This document shows, one piece after another, positions 28,227 through 36,439 of a stretch of 64,000 bases of DNA. This stretch comes from an uncultured Bacteroidota bacterium (GTDB lineage Bacteria > Bacteroidota > Bacteroidia > Chitinophagales > Chitinophagaceae). The notes beneath the pieces were generated by a model, which ran no database searches, was not told where the DNA came from, and worked only from the letters and a program-made list of their open reading frames with translations. Within the stretch, counting starts at the first letter, position 1, and each line of letters begins with the position of its first letter. The stretch covers positions 220,592-284,591 of the forward strand of contig CAIJXT010000030.1 in assembly GCA_903824665.1 (NCBI GenBank), given 5' to 3'. Made by a program: the position numbers and the translations under genes.

Positions 28227-29159
28227 TCAGTGATATTCATGCATTTTACCATTGAAATCGATAGTGTTCTTTCGGTCACTGATAAAATTTAAGGGCACCG
28301 GTATTTTGCCATGCCCGTTCTTGATGTCAATAATGTAAGTAGGGCAGGCTATACCGCTAAGTGTTGCCGTCAGCCGGGTGGCAATAGCTGTTTCTTTTGC
28401 AATATCGCCGGCAAAATGCCCAATACCATTTACATCGTCGCAGTGATACAGGTAGTAGGGTATTACACCTGCGTGGTAAAGACGGGTATACAGATCGTGC
28501 AGCACATCGTATTCATCATTTATGCCCTTCAGGAAAACGGTTTGCGATAGCAATGTTACGCGCAGTTGCCTTAGCAATTTTATCACATCCATTGCTTCTG
28601 TTGTCAGCTCGTCCGGGTGGTTTACATGCAGCAGTATAAAGAAGGGTTTCTTCTTTCCTGTCTCATCAATTAATGAGAGCAGCTCCTTGATGGTATTGCG
28701 CTGAAAAGCGCCAGGCAATTGTAACGGCAGTCTGGTCCCTATTCGCAACACATTCACTGAAGGTATGTGTCGTAGCTGTTCCAGCAGTTGTGTAGTGATG
28801 CCGGGGCTGTAAAGCGGGTCACCGCCAGATAGTATCACGTCATCGATCTCAGGGTGCCTGGTAAGGTATTCCATGATACTGGAGACATCTGTTGCTGTAA
28901 GATTGCCGGCATTGGTGCCTATCTGTCTGATGCGTGTACAGAATCGGCAGTGGGCTGCACATTGATAGCTAACCTTAATGAGTGCGCGGTTTGGGTATTT
29001 GTGCACAAGCCCTTTTACTACTTCATGTTCATCTTCCAGCAAGGGGTCGTCATACTCCAAATCGCAGGCGTTGGGTTCTGCGGTTGTAGCAAGGTACTGC
29101 GCTGCTATTGCAGGCAGCCCGGATAGGTTTTTGAGGTATGGCGTCAGCTTCTCCTTCAT
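28227..29159 (-). CDS. Radical SAM lysine 2,3-aminomutase-like enzyme (KamA family), short form
   Basis: The CxxxCxxC cluster motif is CAAHCRFC (Cys67, 71, 74), followed by SGGDPL (112-116). Residues corresponding to the lysine-binding Asp pair of clostridial lysine 2,3-aminomutase are kept (Asp241 in YHCDD, Asp278 in IIDIK, 37 apart as in the reference), and the PLP lysine is Lys285 in GHGKIP. The EF-P modifying relative EpmB lacks this Asp pair, so a free-lysine-like substrate is favoured. At 310 residues it is about 100 shorter than the clostridial enzyme, mainly at the ends. Three bases separate it from the upstream acetyltransferase, recalling the ablA-ablB pair that makes N-epsilon-acetyl-beta-lysine. 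That role is an inference. Confidence 0.85.
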   Translation of the reverse strand: MKEKLTPYLKNLSGLPAIAAQYLATTAEPNACDLEYDDPLLEDEHEVVKGLVHKYPNRALIKVSYQCAAHCRFCTRIRQIGTNAGNLTATDVSSIMEYLTRHPEIDDVILSGGDPLYSPGITTQLLEQLRHIPSVNVLRIGTRLPLQLPGAFQRNTIKELLSLIDETGKKKPFFILLHVNHPDELTTEAMDVIKLLRQLRVTLLSQTVFLKGINDEYDVLHDLYTRLYHAGVIPYYLYHCDDVNGIGHFAGDIAKETAIATRLTATLSGIACPTYIIDIKNGHGKIPVPLNFISDRKNTIDFNGKMHEYH

Positions 29160-29162
29160 TGG

Positions 29163-29795
29163 TCAGTATTGTATGTCTAATGTGTTTTCAGCGCAAAATG
29201 GGTACAACGGATGTGCTTTCGCCTTGCTGAAAAAATCGGCAGCCGTTACCAGATATATATCAGAGTTGATCTGACCTATTAACGGATATACCTCATCAAT
29301 GTTCCCCGCTTTTATTCCGTTTGCAGCATCTATGAATGGTATCGCAGCCAGATTCAGTATTGGTTTATTAACCGTGGTTGTGAAAATAGTTTCGCATCCC
29401 GATAGATAAGCATGCCTCGCAATGTTGTAAGCAAGCAGCACCGCACTGCGCTTGTAGCCCCGCAAAAATGCGAATTGCTCAAAGTAGCCCAGCCGCTGGC
29501 TTTCATACGTCCCTAGGTCGATATACCATTGAGCACTATGCCGCCTTTGCCAGATGTCTGATCCACGTAGTACATGGTCAGGAAAAATGATGCCAAAACC
29601 TACAACCTCTTGGGCGGTTTCTGCTACAAGGCAGATACAGTTATTGATATACTCAAGATAGGTTTCTTCGTCGGTGCCCAGCAGGAATCCCCCTGTACTG
29701 GTGGTTCCATCTGTCATAGTAAGGGGTAGTTGTTGCTTTATCTTTACAAAAGCGTGTTCATCTCCCGGTACCGCTTTGCGAAGTGTAGTATTCAT
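29163..29795 (-). CDS. GNAT-like acetyltransferase, possibly acting on a beta-amino acid
   Basis: 210 residues with a GNAT-like core: LVAETAQEVVGFGIIFPD (beta4), YIDLGTYESQRLGYFEQFAFLRGYKRSAVLLAYN, where RGYKRSA resembles a degenerate acetyl-CoA P-loop, and a helix ARHAYLSGCETIFTTTVNKP. It is sandwiched between a fatty acid desaturase and an aminomutase-like gene. If the aminomutase makes beta-lysine, this could be the acetylating partner (AblB role), but the sequence is not obviously an AblB orthologue. Other amine acceptors are possible. Confidence 0.6.
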   Translation of the reverse strand: MNTTLRKAVPGDEHAFVKIKQQLPLTMTDGTTSTGGFLLGTDEETYLEYINNCICLVAETAQEVVGFGIIFPDHVLRGSDIWQRRHSAQWYIDLGTYESQRLGYFEQFAFLRGYKRSAVLLAYNIARHAYLSGCETIFTTTVNKPILNLAAIPFIDAANGIKAGNIDEVYPLIGQINSDIYLVTAADFFSKAKAHPLYPFCAENTLDIQY

Positions 29796-29819
29796 ACTGC
29801 TTTGGTTGGTAGCGGTTTG

Positions 29820-30812
29820 TTATCCACGTTGTGTACTGGAGTGTACTGTTTCTTCCTGTTCATTTTCTATGGGCACATTCACAATTCTCGGCCCTTTCAA
29901 TTGGTCTGCGATTGCCCTGAAAAAACTCCACGTATGCTGGTTTTGGGCAGCGTATTGGTCGGGTAATGGTGTTCTTTTTTCAGGTAGCTCGTACCAGGGT
30001 ATATTGGGGTACTGGTGGTGTGTGGCATGCTCGTTAAAGTTCATAAGCACCCACGAGAAAACCGGTACACGGTGCAATGAGCGCACATTGTACCGCACCC
30101 CGCTGCCCACAGTAGTGTCATAGTGAAAGATATACACCAGCATCGACAATATCCACCCAAATGCCAGCATAGGGTAGCCCAGTGTATACAGGTATATATT
30201 GCTGCCAAGTAAAAGGTATACACCCACATGCAGCAACACACCCAGTGCAAACAACAAAACCGATTGCAGCTGGTCTCTAATCGTCCAGTTGTTGAACGCT
30301 GGCGATATCCGCGACGATAGCGACACGGGCACAAACAGGAACAGCAGTACAGAGATTAGAGAGTGAATGAAAAAACCACCCAGAAACACACTGAAGTACC
30401 ACACGGCATAATAGTACAAAACACGGACGCGGGATGCCTTTCCCTTGATCACAAACGTATCCAGAGCAGAAGTATGGTCGTCTTTACGGTTGAACCCGTG
30501 GTGAAACATATGTATCTTCCTGTATATGGTCACAGGCACCATCAGTGGCAACAGTATTACACTGCCCCAAAAGTCATTCCGTTTCTTATTGTCGCGGAAT
30601 AGCTTTCCATGAGACGCCTCATGGCCAACAATATAGAACCGGTAAAACCAAAGTCCCTGAAAAAGCAAAACAGGTGTGTATAGGAGCCATATCAGTCCTT
30701 TACTCACTGGAAGCTTGCTGATACCTACGGCTGCTATACTTAGTAAAAGGAACACACCAATTGTCTCGGCAACGAGTTTAGTATTGACTGTATTATTGTG
30801 AATTTTTTGCAA
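29820..30812 (-). CDS. Membrane fatty acid desaturase family protein
   Basis: Integral membrane di-iron enzyme with the three histidine boxes HEASH, HMFHH and HATHH, and several hydrophobic helices between them. PF00487-type enzymes desaturate or hydroxylate acyl chains or carotenoids. 330 residues. The start is TTG at 30812; a stop codon lies two codons upstream and no ATG is near. The gene is 24 bases ahead of the acetyltransferase on the same strand, so the three genes likely form an operon with this one first. The substrate cannot be read from the sequence. Confidence 0.85.
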   Translation of the reverse strand: MQKIHNNTVNTKLVAETIGVFLLLSIAAVGISKLPVSKGLIWLLYTPVLLFQGLWFYRFYIVGHEASHGKLFRDNKKRNDFWGSVILLPLMVPVTIYRKIHMFHHGFNRKDDHTSALDTFVIKGKASRVRVLYYYAVWYFSVFLGGFFIHSLISVLLFLFVPVSLSSRISPAFNNWTIRDQLQSVLLFALGVLLHVGVYLLLGSNIYLYTLGYPMLAFGWILSMLVYIFHYDTTVGSGVRYNVRSLHRVPVFSWVLMNFNEHATHHQYPNIPWYELPEKRTPLPDQYAAQNQHTWSFFRAIADQLKGPRIVNVPIENEQEETVHSSTQRG

Positions 30813-30855
30813 TGCTTAGCGGTTTGTGAAAAATATTCTATGACAAAAACCGTAC

Positions 30856-30863
30856 CAAAGATA
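30856..30863 (-). promoter_or_regulatory. -7 box for the desaturase operon
   Basis: TATCTTTG on the minus strand, 44 bases before the desaturase start. The nearest TTG is 26 bases further up, longer than usual. Confidence 0.4.
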
Positions 30864-30984
30864 TGGAGTAACATAATATTGGCTGGTGCCAACCATGCCG
30901 TAATGTCCTGATGCAGCTAAATTGTGTCTACTTATTCTTTTTTGGCTAATCCGCATTATATTTACAACACGCAAACCGAGTGGT

Positions 30985-31218
30985 ATGAAAAAAACAGCAT
31001 CTGTAGTCTTTACGTTATTTGCAGCGCTTCTGATCACTTCCTGCACCAGCAGGAGTTATGATTGTAAGTGCATCTATAAAGATCCTGCCGGAACAGGCGC
31101 AATGATACGAAACACCACAACTGTAAAAGGCAGTCAGAAAGAAGCACAAAACGCATGTAATGCACACGGTACTTACTTGTCGCGCTATCTTGGGGCTACA
31201 GCCACCTGCACGCTGTAG
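30985..31218 (+). CDS. Small Cys-containing lipoprotein, function unknown
   Basis: 77 residues starting at the ATG at 30985, giving the lipoprotein signal MKKTASVVFTLFAALLITSC (Cys20). The mature part has four more cysteines (DCKC, NAC, TC) that could form two disulfides, and a short KGSQKEAQNACNAH helix. I do not recognise the family. Confidence 0.7.
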   Translation: MKKTASVVFTLFAALLITSCTSRSYDCKCIYKDPAGTGAMIRNTTTVKGSQKEAQNACNAHGTYLSRYLGATATCTL

Positions 31219-31277
31219 TTAGCACCTGACTTTTGTTTCAGCGGGCACGGCATTCAACAAGCAACCTTTCAGATATT

Positions 31278-33590
31278 ATGCGCGGCCTTTTACTGGTACT
31301 TTCCATTGTTTTTTCTGTTTCGGTCATTGCACAACGCAAAGGACTGATCAGTTACGTCAACCCACTTATAGGAACCGATAAAATGGGGCACACTTTTCCC
31401 GGTGCTACTGTGCCATTCGGAGCGGTGCAACTCAGTCCCGAGACAGACACATTGCCCTACGAGATTGATGGCAGGTACAACAAGGATGTGTATAAGTATT
31501 GTGCTGGCTACCAATATGCCGACAAGACGATTGTAGGCTTCACACATACCCATTTCAGCGGTACCGGCCATTCCGATCTGGGTGATTTTCTGATCATGCC
31601 GACAATTGGTCCACTGCAGTTGAATCCCGGCACAGCCACTGATCCATCCACCGGCTTCCGTTCACCATTCTCGCATAGCACAGAGGTCGCAGCACCTGCC
31701 TATTACAGCGTTAAGCTGGATAGATACAACATACTGGCCGAGCTCACCACAACAGCACGCGTCGGTTTTCACCAATACACTTTTCCAGCATCAGACAATG
31801 CGCATATCCTGCTCGATCTGGTGTATGGCATTTACAACTACCCCGACAAAAATGTATGGTCTTTCCTTCGTGTCGAAAACGATTCTGTTGTTACCGGCTA
31901 TCGACAGACCAATGGTTGGGGACGCACACGAACGCTGTACTTCGCTATGACTTTCTCCAAACCGATAAGGGAATATGGATACCAGAACAATTCTAAAAAG
32001 CAGGTATACCGCGGCTTCTGGCGCAAGTTCGATCAGTTGAAGAATTTCCCTGAGATGGCTGGCACACAACTACGGGCATACTTTGATTTTAAAACTGTGG
32101 CCGGGGAAAAGCTAAAGATCAAATTTGCATTATCTCCGGTTAGCATGGCAAATGCTATGGAGAACATGCAGTCAGAGTTGCCCGGCTGGGACTTTGATGC
32201 GGTAAAGGCGCAGGGCCAGGCCGCATGGGAATCTGAACTGAGCAAGACACAGATTGAAGCAGATGAGGATACTAAAAAGAATTTTTATACCGCACTTTAC
32301 CATGCCTTCATCAATCCTACATTGTACATGGATGTAAATGGCCAGTACCGCGGACTCGATCAGAACGTGCACACAGCCACCAGCACTACTCCCGGGTTAC
32401 CAGGCCAGTCTTTCTCAAACTATACCACCTTCTCGCTTTGGGACACTTACCGTGCTCTGCACCCGTTGTTCAACGTGTTGCAGCCTCACCGTAATGCAGA
32501 CATGATCAATTCTATGCTCGCTCACTACGACCAGAGTGTGCACCATATGCTGCCGGTTTGGAGCAATTCTGCCAATGAGAACTGGTGTATGATTGGCTAT
32601 CACAGCGTATCGGTAATCGCCGATGCGGTGATTAAAGGCAACATTGGTTTCGACGCCAACAGGGCACTGGATGCATGTGTGGCCACTGCAAAACATGCTA
32701 ATTTCGATGGTCTCGGGTATTATATGGCATTGGGTTATGTGCCCGAAGATAAGAGCGGTGCTTCTGTTTCCAAGACGCTGGAGTATGCCTATGACGACTG
32801 GTGTATTGCGATGATGGCGCAGAAACTTGGCAGAGCCGATGTGTACAACGAATTCAGCAAACGGGCTGATTTTTACCGCAACGTTTACGATCCCCGTATT
32901 GGCTACATGCGCCCGCGCCTCACAAACGGAGCATTCACAGAGCATATTGATGTACTCAATACCGATGAACCCGGATTTATAGAAGGCAACTCGTGGAACT
33001 ATAGCCTGTATGTACCTCACGCCCCTAAAGAAATGATAGCGATGATGGGCGGCAACAAACGGTTCATCAATCACCTCGACTCGCTGTTTACTATGCAGTT
33101 GCCCGACAGTTTTTTTGCCAAAACAGAGGACATAACCCGCGAAGGTATCATTGGCAATTATGTACATGGCAACGAACCCTCGCACCACATAGCCTATCTT
33201 TATAATTATGCCGGTGCACCCTGGAAGGCGCAGGAACGCCTGCGAATGGTCATGAAGAAGATGTACCGCCCCGCGCCAGACGGTCTGGGTGGCAACGACG
33301 ATTGCGGACAAATGAGCGCCTGGTATATTTTTAGTGCGCTGGGTTTTTATCCCGTAGCTCCGGGTGCCGACAGATACGATCTGGGTAGTCCGGCAGTAAA
33401 TCACGCAACATTAAAACTGGAAAACGGAAAGACACTCAATATTTCGGCTCCGGGGCAAAGCCCGGGCAACGTTTATGTGCAAAGTGTTACTCTGAATGGC
33501 AGTGTGATCAATAGAAATTATATCACCCATTCCGAAATTATGAATGGCGGTGATCTGGTATTCAAAATGAGCAAAAAGCCCAAACGATAA
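31278..33590 (+). CDS. Secreted glycoside hydrolase family 92 alpha-mannosidase
   Basis: GH92 enzymes are calcium-dependent exo-acting alpha-mannosidases. The start is the ATG at 31278, giving a signal peptide (MRGLLLVLSIVFSVSVIAQ). GH92 signatures follow: VNPLIGTDKMGHTFPGATVPFG, FSGTGHSDLGDFLIMP, SLWDTYRALHPL, GYVPEDKSGASVSKTLEYAYDDW, EGNSWNYSLYVPH and GNDDCGQMSAWYIFSALGFYPV. 770 residues is normal. No SusC/SusD pair or other glycan genes are adjacent, so it is not part of a visible polysaccharide utilisation locus. Confidence 0.95.
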   Translation: MRGLLLVLSIVFSVSVIAQRKGLISYVNPLIGTDKMGHTFPGATVPFGAVQLSPETDTLPYEIDGRYNKDVYKYCAGYQYADKTIVGFTHTHFSGTGHSDLGDFLIMPTIGPLQLNPGTATDPSTGFRSPFSHSTEVAAPAYYSVKLDRYNILAELTTTARVGFHQYTFPASDNAHILLDLVYGIYNYPDKNVWSFLRVENDSVVTGYRQTNGWGRTRTLYFAMTFSKPIREYGYQNNSKKQVYRGFWRKFDQLKNFPEMAGTQLRAYFDFKTVAGEKLKIKFALSPVSMANAMENMQSELPGWDFDAVKAQGQAAWESELSKTQIEADEDTKKNFYTALYHAFINPTLYMDVNGQYRGLDQNVHTATSTTPGLPGQSFSNYTTFSLWDTYRALHPLFNVLQPHRNADMINSMLAHYDQSVHHMLPVWSNSANENWCMIGYHSVSVIADAVIKGNIGFDANRALDACVATAKHANFDGLGYYMALGYVPEDKSGASVSKTLEYAYDDWCIAMMAQKLGRADVYNEFSKRADFYRNVYDPRIGYMRPRLTNGAFTEHIDVLNTDEPGFIEGNSWNYSLYVPHAPKEMIAMMGGNKRFINHLDSLFTMQLPDSFFAKTEDITREGIIGNYVHGNEPSHHIAYLYNYAGAPWKAQERLRMVMKKMYRPAPDGLGGNDDCGQMSAWYIFSALGFYPVAPGADRYDLGSPAVNHATLKLENGKTLNISAPGQSPGNVYVQSVTLNGSVINRNYITHSEIMNGGDLVFKMSKKPKR

Positions 33591-33630
33591 GTCTCAATCA
33601 GCTATCCAGTACGTCTGAGATTATGATCAT

Positions 33631-35010
33631 TTACTTCACCACCTGCAACTTCGTAACATAAGATTGTCCTGGTGTTACAGCTCGCAAAATATAAGTTCCT
33701 GCAGCTACATCCAGTCTAATGGCTGTTTGCCCGTTGGTATTGGTCTGCATTTGTTGTACTACGCTGCCTGCGGTATTGAAAACAGATACTGTTACGGTTT
33801 CATCCTTATCGGTGATCAGTGAAAACGTAAACGTCCCATTACCTGGGTTCGGGTACAGCCTGAGTCCCGGTTTAGCTTTCCTCGTTACGTCGGTATAGGT
33901 TACCACATCTCCGAAGCTGATTTTTCTGATTCTGTTGTTGTTCTGATCGGCTATGTATACACTTCCGGCATTGTCAGTACACACCCCTTTAGGGTAATAA
34001 AGTCCGGCGGAAAGTGCCGCTATATTATCTCCGGTGTAGTTGCAAGCTGTCGATCCGGCTATTGTAGATAGCGTGCCACCAATGTCTACTTTGCGTATCC
34101 GGCAATTATTTGCGTCAGAAAAATAGATGTTGCCAATCAAGTCTATACCAATCCCGTGCGATGTGATTGCCGCTGCTGTTGCCGGTCCGCCGTCGCCATC
34201 TATCCCAAGAATGCCATTTCCGGCAAATGTGGTGATGATGCCGGCTGTATCAATTTTCCTGATCCTGTTGTAGTCGGTATAATAGAGATTGCCCAATGGG
34301 TCTGATGCAAGGTCTATCGGTTCGTACAGTCGCGCCACTGTGGCAGGTCCGCCATCGCCAGTGTAACCCGAATAGCCGTTTCCGGCAACGGTTGTAATTA
34401 TGCCACTGTTGTCTATTTTCCGTATCCTGAAGTTGCGGCTGTCGCATATATACAGATTGCCTGCATTGTCTGTTGCCAGGCCATAGGGCCTGAACAGTTG
34501 TGCCGCAGTTGCGGCTCCGCCATCTCCGCTGAAACCCGAAACGCCGGTTCCGGCTATGGTTGTAATAATACCGTCGGTTGCAATTTTTCGTACCCTGTGG
34601 TCATAGTAATCAGCTATGTACATATTTCCGCTCCTATCCCGGGCTATGCTTACAGGATTATTGAAGCCAGCATTGGTAGCGGGCCCGTTGTCCCCGCTGT
34701 ATCCAAAAATGCCATTCCCTATTATGGTACGTACTATACCGCTTGCATTTATTTTGCGTACAACCCGGTAGGCAGGGTCAATAAAATATACATTCCCGCT
34801 ATCATCTGTTGCTACATCTATCGGGTCACGTAGTGCAGCGGCTGTCGCCGGCCCGTTATCGCCGGTTGAGCCCTGTATGCCTATTCCGGCTATGGTTGAA
34901 ATGATTTGCCCCGTGGCATTGTTGGTTGTAGAAAGTGCTATTGCCGAAAGTACAGCAAGCCCGGAAAGGCATTTTCTGATGCCCCGTACAGATAGGTAGG
35001 TTTGTAACAT
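33631..35010 (-). CDS. Secreted NHL-repeat beta-propeller with T9SS type A C-terminal domain
   Basis: After a signal region ending near ATGQ, six repeats of about 56 residues follow, each with AGxGxxGxxGDxGPATxA, then GNxYxxD and RxRKI; the last is degenerate (AGSTACNYTGDN). Six NHL blades fit a closed propeller. The final 80 residues (LRLYPNPGNGTFTFSL, AGTYILRAV, YVTKLQVVK) are a type A T9SS sorting domain. Probably displayed on the surface; binding target unknown. Confidence 0.9.
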   Translation of the reverse strand: MLQTYLSVRGIRKCLSGLAVLSAIALSTTNNATGQIISTIAGIGIQGSTGDNGPATAAALRDPIDVATDDSGNVYFIDPAYRVVRKINASGIVRTIIGNGIFGYSGDNGPATNAGFNNPVSIARDRSGNMYIADYYDHRVRKIATDGIITTIAGTGVSGFSGDGGAATAAQLFRPYGLATDNAGNLYICDSRNFRIRKIDNSGIITTVAGNGYSGYTGDGGPATVARLYEPIDLASDPLGNLYYTDYNRIRKIDTAGIITTFAGNGILGIDGDGGPATAAAITSHGIGIDLIGNIYFSDANNCRIRKVDIGGTLSTIAGSTACNYTGDNIAALSAGLYYPKGVCTDNAGSVYIADQNNNRIRKISFGDVVTYTDVTRKAKPGLRLYPNPGNGTFTFSLITDKDETVTVSVFNTAGSVVQQMQTNTNGQTAIRLDVAAGTYILRAVTPGQSYVTKLQVVK

Positions 35011-35095
35011 AACTGTATAGACATGTATTCTTTGCGCAATGGTTGGCTGTTTTTACAATTTTTTTCATTGCGCTTTCTTGCAATTGTATGTAGGG

Positions 35096-36274
35096 TTAAC
35101 TACGGCGCTTCCGCTGACTGAAGTAGAATGTAAACAGAAAAAACAACGCCTGTATAGAAGTGTAGGAAAGGAAATAGAAAAAGCGCTTCACAATATTGCC
35201 CGAGGCGGTAAAGTCATCCCTTTTTATCTGCCTGCATTCCTGCGCTATTACATTTGTTACCAGTTTACGCAAGGCGGCGGCCACCGTGTTGTCAGCCACA
35301 TCCAGGTTCAGTTCCACGCTGGCAAATGCACTGATGTTGTTGAGGTTATAGGAGCCCACAGTAAGCCATTCATGGTCTCGTATTGCCAGCTTGCCATGCA
35401 GTACATTGCCTGTATATTCGTAGATCGATATTTTGTTTCTGAAGAGCCGGTTATACAGATACCGTTCGGCATACTTTGCCAGTGGTACATCGGCATTGCC
35501 CGTTAGCACCACACTTATCTGCACACCACGCCTGGCGGCTACTTCCATACTTTTCAGCAGTCGTCTGGCGGGCCAGAAGTAGCTGGTCATTATTATGACA
35601 TCTTCAGTAGCCTTACCGAAAATTTCATAATAGCTCTTTGTGATCTCTGTGCGGTTGTACACCCAGTCATTCCTGCGAATCCGCACCAGGCAGTGCTCTT
35701 TATGCTCGATTTTGGGGTTTTGTGTGGCAAGGCATTTACTGGTAAACAGACCTCTGTTCCACATGCGTATACACACCCTATCCAGTTCGGCAGCCACATC
35801 TCCATTTACTTGCAGTGCCCAGTCCAGCCATGCGGGTGCACCGGGCATATCGTTATACCTGTTGCTCACATTAAGACCACCTACCAGGCATACACTGCCA
35901 TCGGCAACCAGTACTTTATGGTGCAACCGCCTGCCGAAGTAGTAGTTTCTGCTCTTGAAAAAAGGCTCAAAATAGCGAAAATGAACGCCAGCCTCTTTTA
36001 TGGTTGCTATAAATATAGATGACAGACGCTGAGATGCGTATGCATCCAGCAGCAGGTATACAAGCACACCTCTCCGGGCAGCACCCATTAGTGCATCAGC
36101 TACCCTGCGCCCTGTTTCATCTTCATCAAATATGTAGGTCTGAAAGTGCAGCGAGTAGGTTGCAGAGGCAGCTATTTCATCAATGCAGCTATAGTAGGCC
36201 GCACCACCACGTATTATTTTTACCGTGTTGTGGATGGTATAGGGTCCTGCTTTTTCTGTTTTTCTAATCGCCAT
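35096..36274 (-). CDS. Phospholipase D superfamily protein, cardiolipin synthase-like
   Basis: Two HKD motifs, HHKVLVADGS (about residue 118) and HGKLAIRDHE (about 296), each followed by the GGLNVSNRY / GSYNLNNIS pattern of bacterial cardiolipin synthases. It lacks the N-terminal membrane helices of ClsA and so resembles ClsB, but ends in a hydrophobic stretch (FFYFLSYTSIQALFFLF) that may tether it to the membrane. 392 residues. Expected reaction: transfer of a phosphatidyl group; donor and acceptor not defined. Confidence 0.86.
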   Translation of the reverse strand: MAIRKTEKAGPYTIHNTVKIIRGGAAYYSCIDEIAASATYSLHFQTYIFDEDETGRRVADALMGAARRGVLVYLLLDAYASQRLSSIFIATIKEAGVHFRYFEPFFKSRNYYFGRRLHHKVLVADGSVCLVGGLNVSNRYNDMPGAPAWLDWALQVNGDVAAELDRVCIRMWNRGLFTSKCLATQNPKIEHKEHCLVRIRRNDWVYNRTEITKSYYEIFGKATEDVIIMTSYFWPARRLLKSMEVAARRGVQISVVLTGNADVPLAKYAERYLYNRLFRNKISIYEYTGNVLHGKLAIRDHEWLTVGSYNLNNISAFASVELNLDVADNTVAAALRKLVTNVIAQECRQIKRDDFTASGNIVKRFFYFLSYTSIQALFFLFTFYFSQRKRRS

Positions 36275-36384
36275 ATACGCAGGGCTTGTAACTCATGTTT
36301 ACAAGTTACCAAATATGCCTTATTCTGCCAAAACCGCTACTGCTAAGTGGCGTCCCTCAATTCGTATATCTGGTCGCTGTCCTC

Positions 36385-36417
36385 AAAAAAAGAACCGGGA
36401 GCGCACACTCCCGGTTC
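36385..36417 (-). terminator. Intrinsic terminator of the sigma/anti-sigma transcript
   Basis: Perfect 10-bp stem GAACCGGGAG (36392-36401) with CTCCCGGTTC (36408-36417), 6-base loop, seven-T tail on the minus strand. Confidence 0.93.
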
Positions 36418-36439
36418 CTTAGGTGTTATTGTGAATGGA

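Noticed and set aside
32415..33404. 329-codon open frame on the minus strand opposite the GH92 gene
   Set aside because: It lies inside a clearly conserved GH92 enzyme, has no recognisable domain and an odd residue mix (rich in His, Cys and Ile), so it is a shadow frame.
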